From: Zeus faber
Taxonomy: Eukaryota; Chordata; Actinopteri; Zeiformes; Zeidae
Assembly: GCA_960531495.1 (NCBI GenBank)
Contig: OY482863.1
Coordinates: 7,467,000-7,530,999, forward strand
Length of the DNA stretch: 64,000 bases
Reading direction: 5' to 3'
This document shows positions 1-11,200 of the stretch, piece by piece. Each line of letters starts with the position of its first letter. Positions within the stretch are counted from its first letter, which is position 1. A program made the position numbers and the translations under genes. The notes beneath the pieces are model-generated. The model ran no database searches, had not been told where the DNA came from, and worked only from the letters and a program-made list of their open reading frames with translations.

Positions 1-299
1 ACACCCGTCGCTCACTGACCCCCAGATATGACTTTTACATGACATTACATGACATTTACATTACATTACATTACAAGACTTTAATGACTTTTAAGAGATG
101 CTATGAGCCTCGGTAAAAAAAAAAAAAAAAACAACAACAACATTTTCACGGAGTGTGATTATTTCTGCATAAAATGTATATTTTACCGATTCACATATAT
201 GTGCGCACACACATATAAAAAGCAAATACACTCCACTGATGGACAAGGGTCCTTTAGTAGCACTGACTGTAAAAAAAAATATATATATTTATATATATA

Positions 300-600
300 T
301 ATCTACATACATTATATACATAGGCATATTCCTTCTATCTATTCCATTTTATTTCAATTTATTTTTATTGTATTTTATTCTATATATTTTTATCTTATTC
401 TATAAGTATTCAACTTACTGTATTACGTTTTAGGAGTCAGTTAGTCGGTCTATTAGAAAGGAATTTTCTACTTTTATTTATTTTTTCCTAGGACATGTGT
501 GCTATCACCGGGTGCGTTGCATTACATTTCACTGCATATATGTATGAAAGTATGTATATGACAAATAAAAATCTTGAATCTTGAATCTATACACATGTAT
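300..600 (+). repeat. Dispersed repeat copy 1 (retroposon-like 3' tail)
   Basis: AT-rich sequence closely matching a second copy at about 10380-10695. Shared blocks include the stretch around TATTACGTTTTAGGA, CACCGGGTGCGTTGCATT and CTGCATATATGTATGAAAG. Both copies end in AATAAA followed by tandem CTTGAAT heptamers, an ending typical of non-LTR retroposons and SINEs. No coding capacity is visible. The family name is not recognised. Confidence 0.7.
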
Positions 601-1064
601 ACATACAGATGTGTGTGTGTGTGTGTGTGTGCAAGACAGGGGGTTTGGAACAAATAAGAAACAGACTTCTTGTCGGTGAGTGACAGTGTCACCATCCTTG
701 CAGTGACGGCACCGTCCGCCGCGCCCGGTCCACGGAACCGCCGCCGCGTTCCACGCAGAGTCACGTGGCCTCGCACCCGGATGCGCGGGGACAGGTATGT
801 GCGTTGGGCCCCCGCAAAAAGCAAACACACTCCACCGGTGAACAAAGCACGTGATGCCGCCAGGGCTATAATTACTATGGATGATGGAGCCAACGTCATT
901 TATTTATTTTATTTTTCCCCCCCACAAGCCAAGAGTTTGAGAGAGCAGAAAAGACATGCTGTCGTCTGATAACTGCATTCAATGTAATGTCTCCAATGAA
1001 TGTCACTGCATGTCTAATCACCCCTGCTTCCTTTATGAGGCCTTAAATCAGTGTAGCCCCCCAT
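601..1064. other. Non-coding flank, nothing recognised
   Basis: A short (TG)n tract lies at about 610-631. A moderately GC-rich segment follows to about 880, then AT-rich sequence leads into the minisatellite. I see no exon with family similarity and no RNA gene. Confidence 0.5.
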
Positions 1065-2160
1065 GCAGTAAATAAAATAAATAACTACAGTAAGCATGCA
1101 GTAAATAAAATAACTAACAACAGTAAGCATGCAGTAAACCAATGCAGTAAATAAAATAACTAACTACAGTAAGCATGCAGTAAACCAATGCAGTAAATAA
1201 AATAACTAACTACAGTAAGCATGCAGTAAACCAATGCAGTAAATAAAATAACTAACTACAGTAAGCATGCAGTAAATAAAATAACTAACGACAGTAAGCA
1301 TGCAGTAAACCAATGCAGTAAATAAAATAACTAACTACAGTAAGCATGCAGTAAACCAATGCAGTAAATAAAATAACTAACTACAGTAAGCATGCAGTAA
1401 ACCAATGCAGTAAATAAAATAACTAACTACAGTAAGCATGCAGTAAACCAATGCAGTAAATAAAATAACTAACTACAGTAAGCATGCAGTAAACCCGTGC
1501 AGTAAATAAAATAACTAACGACAGTAAGCATGCAGTAAACAAATGCAGTAAATAAAATAACTAACTACATTAAGCATGCAGTAAATAAAATAACTAACTA
1601 CAGTAAGCATGCAGTAAACCCGTGCTGTAAATAAAATAACTAACGACAGTAAGCATGCAGTAAACCAATGCAGTAAATAAAATAACTAACTACAGTAAGC
1701 ATGCAGTAAATAAAATAACTAACTACAGTAAGCATGCAGTAAATAAAATAACTAACTACAGTAAGCATGCAGTAAATAAAATAACTAACTACAGTAAGCA
1801 TGCAGTAAACTTTACATTTAGCAGACACTTTTATCCAAAGCGACTTACAATTATTCAAACACCGACGGACGCAGCCATCAGGAGCAATTAGGGGTTAAGT
1901 GTCTTGCTCAAGGACACTACAGCATGCTAGCAGGAGGAGCCTGGGATCGGACCAGCAACCTTTAGATCACTAGACCACCAGCTCTACCTCCTGAGCTACC
2001 ATCCCCACCAAACCAATGCAGTAAATAAAATAAATAACTACAGTAAGCATGCAGTAAATAAAATAACTAACTACAGTAAGCATGCAGTAAATAAAATAAC
2101 TAACTACAGTAAGCATGCAGTAAACCCGTGCAGTAAATCAAATAACTAACTACAGTAACT
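1065..2160. repeat. Minisatellite with 33-bp and 46-bp units, split by a SINE
   Basis: Tandem units are built from GCAGTAAATAAAATAACTAA and CTACAGTAAGCAT (33 bp). Many carry an extra 13-bp segment ACCAATGCAGTAA, giving 46 bp. The array runs 1065-1810, is interrupted by a SINE, and resumes at 2009-2160 in the same phase of repeat. Variation between units is low, so recent expansion is likely. Any reading frames across it are repeat artefacts. Confidence 0.93.
1811..2008 (-). mobile_element. tRNA-derived teleost SINE inserted in the minisatellite
   Basis: It begins with TTTACATTTAGCAGACAC and TTTTATCCAAAGCGACTTAC, a very common teleost SINE tail, and continues with GGGGTTAAGTGTCTTGCTCA. On the minus strand the head reads like a tRNA A box (TAGCTCAGGAGGTAGAGC), with a B-box-like GGTCCGATCC downstream. 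AAAC occurs at both edges and may be a short target-site duplication. The minisatellite flanks it on both sides, so it inserted into the array. It is not a functional tRNA gene. Confidence 0.85.
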
Positions 2161-3689
2161 TGCTAACTTGCTGCGGAGTGCAACATGTGTGTTCGTAGTT
2201 GGAGTCGTAGGCCTCATCTCAAAACTAAAAGCAATCTGCCCGGGACGACATGACTTTTTGAGCCTCGACCCAAAGTTCATTAGTTGTGAAATTCAATGCA
2301 GCCGTCATTAATAATTGATTGGCGGATTTGAGTGAGTTAGTCTTTCTATCGCTGGTGGGTTTTTTTTTTTTTTCTTTTCATTTTGGGTTGGTAGTTGTGA
2401 AACACCGGGGACGAAGTTCATGTTAAACCTCTGAAGGTAAAGAGGGCAACAAAAGCAGTCTTGACCTTTAGTTTCAAACCATTCCCCATGACGCACTTCA
2501 TAGGAAAAAAAAAAGATAACAATTATTATTATTATTATTATTATATGATATTATTTTTTCATGCACAAAATGAAGCTCAAGGTGCGTTACATTAATACAT
2601 TACCCCCGAATCAGAGTCAGTTTCATTTGCCAGGTACATTTAGATGTACGAGGAATTTGTGTTTGAATTTGTTCTGTTTGGCGCGGTTGGAGAAAGATGG
2701 AGAAAAAACATAGAATAAAAAGTTCAGGTAAAAAATACAAAATTAAAATAAAATTGTCAATCTATACTAATTGTCCAGATAAAGAAATAAATAGAAAAAC
2801 ATTAAAATAGTCAGATACATAAGAAACACTGCACAAACGTAGTGATCCTCCAAAAAATGGCGACCGGAGTCCATAGCAACCCCTAGTAAGCGCCAAACTT
2901 CACATTCCCAGGCATAAGTTATAAATACGAATCAATACTGCATTCGATCTATCTTATAACTGTATGTACAAACGTTAAAAGGCAATCAAATAGTAACGAT
3001 AAAAAGAAAAAAAAGCTCAATGTGTTCAATAAAAATAGGAATGTTAAATATCATCCTCCATTTCATTTGTGAGTGTTGCATTTCTAAGACCTTGTCCTTG
3101 ACCTTGTCCCTAACGCTGTCCGCTTCCTCGCTTGTGAATATTGACACGGATGGCAATTATCTTACAGGGGATAAAAGGACAACACCTTGAAAATTGCACC
3201 GGCATAAAATTGAAATGGGTTTTGAAGAAAATGGAGTGAGCTAAAGTGTGAAGGGTTGGAAAAGGTCTGAAGCTGTCGACCTCTTGAAAAGGACCTGGAA
3301 AAAGAAAAAGAAAAACAAAGACCTTTGTACGTACAGACTCTAATCAGGAGTGAATGTTTCATCTGAAAAGCTGCTAGTACCCACATTGACTCAAACGGCC
3401 CCCTCTGTTCTCCCAGCGCATGATCATCACTATCCCATAAAAAATAAAGAAAAACAGGGATGAGATTAAGATAAGACTTGAGTGGTGTTCAGCATCTGCG
3501 ACCGTGATAGAGGGACAGCGGGTCGTCCTCCCCTGATGTCGCTGTGAATAAATCCAAAATCCAGCCAAATTCATTATCAAGCTCATTGCGTTTGAATCAT
3601 ACACTAAAGTAAATAAAATAAAATACCCAAAGAAAACAGCACTGTGGTATTAAAGAATTAGAGTACTGGAATTTGTATATACTAGAACA
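2161..3689. other. Non-coding, includes a dispersed repeat fragment
   Basis: About 2605-2845 resembles a common teleost dispersed repeat: GAATCAGAGTCAGTTTCATT, then GCCAGGTACATTT and ACGAGGAATTTGTG, normally seen as 'tttattggccaagtatgt...aaggaatttg'. An ATT microsatellite lies at about 2522-2543. I recognise nothing else and see no supported exon. Confidence 0.5.
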
Positions 3690-4020
3690 GTACTTTAGTA
3701 CTGTACTAGTATAGTATAGTACTAGTATGGTACTATACTATACTAGTATAGTAAAGTATAAGTATAGTACAGTACAGTACAGTATAGTATAGTATAGTTT
3801 AGTATAGCAAAGTATAGTATAGTATAGCATAAGTATAGTATAGTATAGTATAGTATAGTATAGTATAGTATAGTATAGTACAGTATGGTAAAGTATACCA
3901 TAAGTATAGTATAGTATCGTATACCATAAGTTTAGTATAGTATAGTATAGTATAGTATAGTATAGTATACCATAAGTATAGTATAGTATAGTATAGTATA
4001 GTATAGTATAGTATAGTATA
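3690..4020. repeat. TATAG pentanucleotide array
   Basis: About 330 bp of (TATAG)n, equivalently CTATA on the other strand, with scattered variants such as TACAG, CATAAG and TACCATAAG. Tyr-Thr-Ile-Leu-rich reading frames across it are products of the pentamer and not genes. Confidence 0.93.
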
Positions 4021-4110
4021 CAATTTTGGTACAATTTCTCGCGACTGTTATCGTTCCGCTGCACGACGTTTTTAACGACTTTGTTCAACTTCAGTCCCCA
4101 AAGAACCAAA

Positions 4111-4640
4111 CTTTTTATAGTAAAAAGCATGTATTACAGTTCTACTTTTTCATAGTAAAAAGCATGTATTACAGTTCTACTTTTTCATAGTAAAAAGCAT
4201 GTTTTACAGTTCTACTTTTTCATAGTAAAAAGCATGTATTACAGTTCTACTTTTTCATAGTAAAAAGCATGTATTACAGTTCTACTTTTTCATAGTAAAA
4301 AGCATGTATTACAGTTCTACTTTTTCATCGTAAAAAGCATGTATTATAGTTCTACTTTTTCAGAGTAAAAAGCATGTATTACAGTTCTACTTTTTCATAG
4401 TAAAAAGCATGTATTACAGTTCTACTTTTTCATAGTAAAAAGCATGTATTACAGTTCTACTTTTTCATAGTAAAAAGAATGTATTACAGTTCTACTTTTT
4501 CACCGTAAAAAGCATGTATTATAGTTCTACTTTTTCGTAGTAAAAAGCATGTATTACAGTTCTACTTTTTCATATTAAAAAGCATGTATTACAGTTCTAC
4601 TTTTTCAGAGTAAAAAGCATGTATTACAGTTCTACTTTTT
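4111..4640. repeat. 35-bp tandem repeat array (CATAG type)
   Basis: About 15 units of 35 bp, each made of CATAGTAAAAAGCATGTATT then ACAGTTCTACTTTTT. Most differ by single substitutions (CATCG, CAGAG, CATAT). It grades without a break into the 34-bp array that follows, so the two share an origin. Confidence 0.94.
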
Positions 4641-6702
4641 ATATGTAAAAGCATGTTTTACAGTTATACTTTTCATATGTAAAAGCATGTATTACAGTTA
4701 TACTTTTCATATGTAAAAGCGTGTTTTACAGTTGTACTTTTCATGTGTAAAAGCATGTATTACAGTTCTACTTTTCATGTGTTAAAGCATGTATTACAGT
4801 TGTACTTTTCACGTGTAAAAGCCTGTATCACAGTTATACTTTTCACGTTTAAAGCACGTATCACAGTTACACTTTTCACGTGTAAAAGCACGTATCACAG
4901 TTACACTTTTCACATGTAAAAGCACGTATCACAGTTACACTTTTCACATGTAAAAGCACGTATCACAGTTACACTTTTCACGTGTAAAAGCACGTATCAC
5001 AGTTATACTTTTCACGTGTAAAAGCACGTATCACAGTTGTACTTTTCACGTGTAAAAGCACGTATCACAGTTGTACTTTTCACGTGTAAAAGCACTTATC
5101 ACAGTTGTACTTTTCACGTGTAAAAGCACGTATCACAGTTATACTTTTCACGTGTAAAAGCAGGTATCACAGTTGTACTTTTCACGTGTAAAAGCACGTA
5201 TCACAGTTGTACTTTTCACGTGTAAAAGCACGTATCACAGTTATACTTTTCAAGTGTAAAAGCACGTATCACAGTTGTACTTTTCACGTGTAAAAGCCTG
5301 TATCACAGTTGTACTTTTCACGTGTAAAAGCACGTATCACAGTTGTACTTTTCACGTGTAAAAGCACGTATCACAGTTGTACTTTTCACGTGTAAAAGCA
5401 CGTATAACAGTTGTACTTTTCACGTGTAAAAGCACGTATCACAGTTATACTTTTCACGTGTAAAAGCAGGTATCACAGTTGTACTTTTCATGTGTAAAAG
5501 CACGTATCACAGTTATACTTTTCACGTGTAAAAGCACGTATCACAGTTATACTTTTCACGTGTAAAAGCACGCATCACAGTTGTACTTTTCACGTGTAAA
5601 AGCACGTATCACAGTTATACTTTTCACGTGTAAAAGCACGTATCACAGTTGTACTTTTCACGTGTAAAAGCCTGTATCACAGTTGTACTTTTCACGTGTA
5701 AAAGCACGTATCACAGTTGTACTTTTCACGTGTAAAAGCCTGTATCACAGTTACACTTTTCACGTGTAAAAGCACGTATCACAGTTGTACTTTTCACGTG
5801 TAAAAGCCTGTATCACGGTTACACTTTTCACGTGTAAAAGCCTGTATCACGGTTGTACTTTTCACGTGTAAAAGCACGTATCACGGTTGTACTTTTCACT
5901 TGTAAAAGCAGGTATCACGGTTGTACTTTTCACGTGTAAAAGCAGGTATCACAGTTGTACTTTTCACGTGTAAAAGCACGTATCACAGTTGTACTTTTCA
6001 CGTGTAAAAGCACGTATCACAGTTATACTTTTCACGTGTAAAAGCACGTATCACAGTTGTACTTTTCACGTGTAAAAGCCTGTATCACAGTTGTACTTTT
6101 CACGTGTAAAAGCACGTATCACAGTTGTACTTTTCACGTGTAAAAGCACGTATCACAGTTGTACTTTTCACGTGTAAAAGCACGTATCACAGTTGTACTT
6201 TTCACGTGTAAAAGCACGTATCACAGTTATACTTTTCATGTGTAAAAGCACGTATCACAGTTGTACTTTTCACGTGTAAAAGCACGTATCACAGTTGTAC
6301 TTTTCACGTGTAAAAGCACGTATCACAGTTGTACTTTTCACATGTAAAAGCACGTATCACAGTTGTACTTTTCACGTGTAAAAGCACGTATCACAGTTAT
6401 ACTTTTCACGTGTAAAAGCAGGTATCACAGTTGTACTTTTCACGTGTAAAAGCACGTATCACAGTTATACTTTTCACGTGTAAAAGCACGTATCACAGTT
6501 GTACTTTTCACGTGTAAAAGCCTGTATCACAGTTACACTTTTCACGTGTAAAAGCACGTATCACAGTTGTACTTTTCACGTGTAAAAGCCTGTATCACAG
6601 TTGTACTTTTCACGTGTAAAAGCCTGTATCACAGTTGTACTTTTGACGTGTAAAAGCACGTATCACAGGTGTACTTTTCACGTGTAAAAGCCTGTATCAC
6701 AG
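4641..6702. repeat. 34-bp satellite array, units carry CACGTG
   Basis: About 60 head-to-tail units of 34 bp, each made of CACGTGTAAAAGCACGTATC then ACAGTTGTACTTTT. The first units have CATATG or CATGTG at the diagnostic hexamer. From about 4808 most units have CACGTG, the canonical E-box core, and several CpGs. The second hexamer varies among CACGTA, CCTGTA and CAGGTA. The array ends abruptly at about 6702, roughly 1.08 kb before the pck2 start codon. Any regulatory effect is inference only. Confidence 0.95.
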
Positions 6703-6759
6703 TCGTCCTCGACGCGCGGCGCCCTCGCACGCCTCGGTCCACGCAGGAACCGGGGGGAC

Positions 6760-6767
6760 TTGCGTCA
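6760..6767 (+). promoter_or_regulatory. Candidate C/EBP-ATF composite site
   Basis: TTGCGTCA, a C/EBP half-site joined to an ATF/CRE half-site, about 1 kb upstream of the pck2 ATG. Mammalian PCK2 is a known ATF4 target, so this is plausible. An 8-bp match is weak evidence. Confidence 0.25.
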
Positions 6768-7034
6768 GCTGGGGGCGGTCTTCTCGGATGGGGGAATTGG
6801 AACGAACGATAAAAAAAAAAGGTTCAGACTCGGTGCTGGGGGGAAAAAAAAGATTCGACTTCCCCGACTCCTCGTTCGTCGGTTCAGCTGACCCCCCGCC
6901 CCCCCATGCACGACGAGCTTCCCGGGTGGCGGGTCCATCCCTCCCACGGGCACCGTTGAGCTGTGTCGACGCGTGTTTATTTGGGCGGCGGGGGCGCAAA
7001 CTCTTTTATCCGAGAAAACTCAACACCGTTCGGA

Positions 7035-7071
<37 letters not shown>

Positions 7072-7723
7072 GGATCCGTTCAGGACGAACGGGTCGTTCG
7101 CGAGTCTTCGCCCGGCGACTGGTGATCGGGAGGCAGATGTGGCGATGGGGGCAGATAACATCTGTAATTCGGACAATGCGTGTTTTGGGGGGGTTTTTTT
7201 TCCCACTGGAAGTCAACCCCTAATGCCCCTCGCGTGTTTTATTCCAGGCTTTTTTTTTTCTTTTAACCCCCCGCCCCCCGGTACATTCATAAGAAGCCGC
7301 CTCGCCTCTTCTCCGGACTTGGGAGGCTACGAGTGATTCCGGAACCGGCATCTCAACTTTTTGTTTTTCTTTTCTACCTTCTTTTTCCCGGCCCGGCGAG
7401 CGCCGTCGCTCGGGGAGAGAGCGGCCGGCTTGGTGGGGGGGGGGGGGAGGGCGGCGGGTGTGCGGAATCCGCTCTGTGCTCCGCGACCCGGGAGGGGACG
7501 CGCGTTCCAAAGTGCAAGGTTAACCTCTCTCCCTCTCCGCACTCGCCCTGCCGCAGCACCGTGGGCTCACCTCGGCACCGCCGGACGTGAGCTGCGCTCG
7601 CATCTGGCCACGGCTCGCCTCCTTCTTGCGCTTGATAGTTGTTGTGGTTGTGCTTGTGGTAGTTGTGGTGGTTGTTGTTGTTGTTGTTGTTGTTTCTCGT
7701 TTCTCTCTCCCCTCCGAAACTGC

Positions 7724-7748
7724 TTTTTTTTTTTTTTTTTTTCTCCAG
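7724..7748 (+). other. Possible 3' splice site ahead of the pck2 start codon
   Basis: A run of about 19 T followed by CTCCAG, 32 bp before the ATG at 7780. This is a strong acceptor by sequence. If used, the ATG exon would be exon 2 of the transcript, with a non-coding exon upstream. A possible donor, CAAG followed by GTTAAC, lies near 7517. Unproven. Confidence 0.35.
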
Positions 7749-7779
7749 CCCAAAAACAACAACAACAACAGCGAAAAAA

Positions 7780-8232
7780 ATGTCCTGTCGTCTGCTGGGA
7801 GTCATGCGGAGGTGAGTGTCGCACGGACGGAGGTGACCGTCCTGCGTGATTTATTTGAAAATTGTTCTCTGACGACCGGTCACGGTGTGCGGTAGGAAGC
7901 GGCCGCAACCTCCGACCCCCCCCTCCCGTTCGCCGTCCGGCGAACGGGAGGGGGGGGTCGGAGGTTGCGGCCGCTTCCTACCGCACACCGTGACCGGTCG
8001 GGGGCGAGCTCCCGGGGGCGCTCCGCCGCGCACGCCGGGGTGGTGGTGGTCGGGGGGGGGGGGGGGGGTCGGATGTCCTGCGTTGCCCGCCTCGGCGTCC
8101 GCGACAGCGCGCCGAACTCAAAACGCAGCCACGCGGCGCCCGGGCGGAGGAGACGTGGCCGGCCGACGAAAACCGGGCGGCGACGAAAGCCTTCGCCAGG
8201 CTGCCGGCGTTATTTACCGAAAGAAAATTATT

Positions 8233-8286
<54 letters not shown>

Positions 8287-11200
8287 AAAAAGGCACCGAC
8301 GTCTCCCCGGTGCCTCCACGGACGCGGGCACATGCGCAGGACGGACGATTCGAATGCGTTTTTATTTTTCTCCGCAATAAAAACATTGAACTGTTTTGAT
8401 CGCTGCCGGGGGAGAGGAAAAAAAAAAAAAAACCCCAAAAACCTGATTGACTCGATTTTTTTTATTTACTTTTTATTTAACTTGGAGCGGCGGCGTCGAA
8501 ACAACACCGAGACGCGTCGGGTCCCGCTGCGTTTAAGTTATTTGTATTAAGTACTAGTAGTATTTATGACATAATAGCAGCTATTCCAGCTGTTACCAAC
8601 CGATATTCCAATGTTACTAGAAACAATTTGGACAATGTTGTCATTGAATCCTACCATATTGCCTCTGACTAATATCTATTCTGAATGTTACTCGAATCTA
8701 TTTCACTTTTAATGGCCTTTTCTTGCTGTTCCGAGTAAAACGTTTTGTTTCACCGGTAACAATCTAACTTTTAACAACAGGAAAGGGCACTGGTCACTCT
8801 TGAATTAGTACTAGTACTCAGTTCACAGTGGCCGGTAGAATTGAAATAGACACTAGTAACAATGGGAATAGATACTATTTGATATCTGAAACACGGAACC
8901 CCATATGATTCAACGACAAGATGTTCCAAATAGCTACTAGTGACATTGCAATAGTCACTAGTAACAATTGGAATTGGTACTCATATTTAATAAACAAGCA
9001 CTAGTACCTAATACATTTTGACTCGTACAACTAAAATGAGTACGGTATAGTATATTGTTGGAATGGCGACTAGTATCTCAAAATATAATAACTGATGGAC
9101 TTTATGATCTTGGCCGTGCATTTTGCATACCCACCTGTGTGCACATTCCCTGCATGTCTGTAGCATGTGTGTAGACTGTGCCCCCGGGGAAGTATTGATC
9201 AGAACTAGTTTGGGGAGGGCAGGGGCACCCTGTGGGCGTGAGGGCCCGCGGTGCGTGTGGATTGGCCTGCTGTAGGAGGTGTGTGTTTTTCTTTTTTCTT
9301 CTTTACTTGTACTGTTCTTGATTATAAAGGGACTGACTGACTCGGCCCAGCTGGAAACAGGGAACACCCGGGGGGGATGGGGGGCGTGGATGGGGGGGGA
9401 TGGGGGAGTGATGAATAAGATACATTCACAGGGTTATCCGCTGTTGTCATGCGTCATCAACCGCATCCTTTTGCATTTATGTGCAAGTATTGTTAAGTAT
9501 ACAAGTATACAACTTTTGTTTTTATTCCATAAATAAAGAATGAAAGGTCATTCACTTCTTTAAAATATTAAAAAAATCCCTGTCAACAAAAAGACATTAA
9601 CTCTTAGTGTAGAAAACCATCAGTTTAATTTGTCCTCAAAGGCCAAATATATGTGTACTGTATATACAGTATATATATTTTAATACAGAGCCATATTTAG
9701 GTGTAGTGTCTTTGAGATTAATAGGTAATGTGGTTTGAAGAAAATAAAGTACGGCAAAAATGGGCGGAGTCATTTTATAGAGCAAAGGTCACCAGAGGCC
9801 ACTGAGATCTTTTGCAAGATAATTCTGTGCCTCACACCGATGACGTCAAACACGTTTTCCCTTATCAGTCAATTGATTTTTCACCTATCCCTTTCGTCTC
9901 TACTCTGACCACATTTGAAGAAATGCTCAGAAACTCTTGGCTAGTGGAGTTAATGAGTAATGTGACAGAGCGATGGCTCAGTTGTTTGGTTTTTGTTGTC
10001 TTTTACGTGTATGAAAATGTTGGGGGAGAGATGTTTTCGAGGTAGGTAGGTTTACTACCTGTGTACTACCTGTTTATGTATCTGGCATGAAAACAATTAA
10101 TTGACATTTAAAATGAGTACTTCCATTTTTTTTTTCTTTTTGGAAGGATTAAAGTAATGTATGAGCGAATGATCTCAAAGTCCCGAAAAATACCGGGAGA
10201 GAGCCGCCCCTTTTTACACCCAATCAGTTCCCCCTGGCATTTCACCCTGCTCCACAACCGGGACTGAGATAATTCACACCAGCCAAATGATCAATGAAAT
10301 CGTAGGAATGGAAGTACACATTACTGTGCTGTATTATCCCACAAACACTACCTCACTTCATTCACATGCCACTTTAATGCACATATCTGTATATACATAA
10401 TTGCCTATCCCATATACATAAGTCTATTCCCTTTATCTATTCCATTTTATTTATTTATTTATTTATTATTCTATATATTTTTATTTTATTCCATTCGACA
10501 AAGTATTCGAAGTATTCGACTTGCTGTATTACGTTTTAGGAATCAGTTAGTTGGTCTAGTAGAAAGAAATTTTCCTAGGACATATTGTGTGTAATCACCG
10601 GGTGCGTTGCATTGACATCTCACTGCATATATGTATGAAAGTATGTATATGTATGTGACGAATAAACCTCTTGAATCTTGAATCTTGAGGTAGCCATGCC
10701 GTTTGCAAACCGGTCAAACCCAGTGGTTAAATCGTTGACGGGGTCGGTATGAAGCAGGCCCTTGGGGGGTGAGTTAATCCGGAAGAAAATCAATGATGCC
10801 GTTGCGTACCGCCGAGCGATTCGCGGCCGCCGTCGCTTGACCCCGGAGCCCTCGAGCGTCCGAGGATTTGCGTCCAAAGTTCAAAGTTCTGTCCTCCTTC
10901 GGCATGGTAGCCGAGTGAACAAGCGACGGCCATCGCCGTAACTGTATGCCACTGCGCTAATCATGCATAGTGGCTGTTGTGCGATGAGGAGCGAACCCTT
11001 AAAACGGTTTAGCGCAGGGCGCCGCTCGGGACACGGATGGGCTCCCCGGGCGTTGGCCCCCATCCCAGTGTGGGATGGGGGCACTTCTCGTCGTCGATCC
11101 GTGTTGGCTTCAAGCTCGACTTGCGCCGGGGCCCCCCTTTGCGGCCCCGCGGAGATATGAGTTGTCGTCGCACAAGCTGTCACGCGCACGTGAGCCATAA

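Larger units (their letters stand above)
6703..7779 (+). promoter_or_regulatory. GC-rich 5' flank and probable promoter of pck2
   Basis: Sharp change from the AT-rich satellite to CpG-rich DNA, with long T, G and C homopolymer runs. T runs lie at about 7038-7066 and 7724-7742, a G run at about 7435-7448, and (TTG)n and (AAC)n tracts at about 7660-7694 and 7754-7770. No convincing TATA box is seen. The position directly upstream of the first coding exon suggests a CpG-island promoter plus 5' UTR. The transcription start cannot be placed from sequence alone. Confidence 0.55.

Noticed and set aside
3738..4130. Tyr-Thr-Ile-Leu repeat protein on the minus strand
   Set aside because: It is the TATAG pentamer read in frame.
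4111..6702. CRISPR-like array of 34-35-bp repeats
   Set aside because: Units are contiguous with no unique spacers, and the surrounding genome is a vertebrate. It is satellite DNA.
7885..8550. 221-codon open frame starting in the palindrome
   Set aside because: It runs through the palindrome and a (TAA)n tract as poly-Asn, with no domain. Because of the palindrome the same peptide start appears on both strands.
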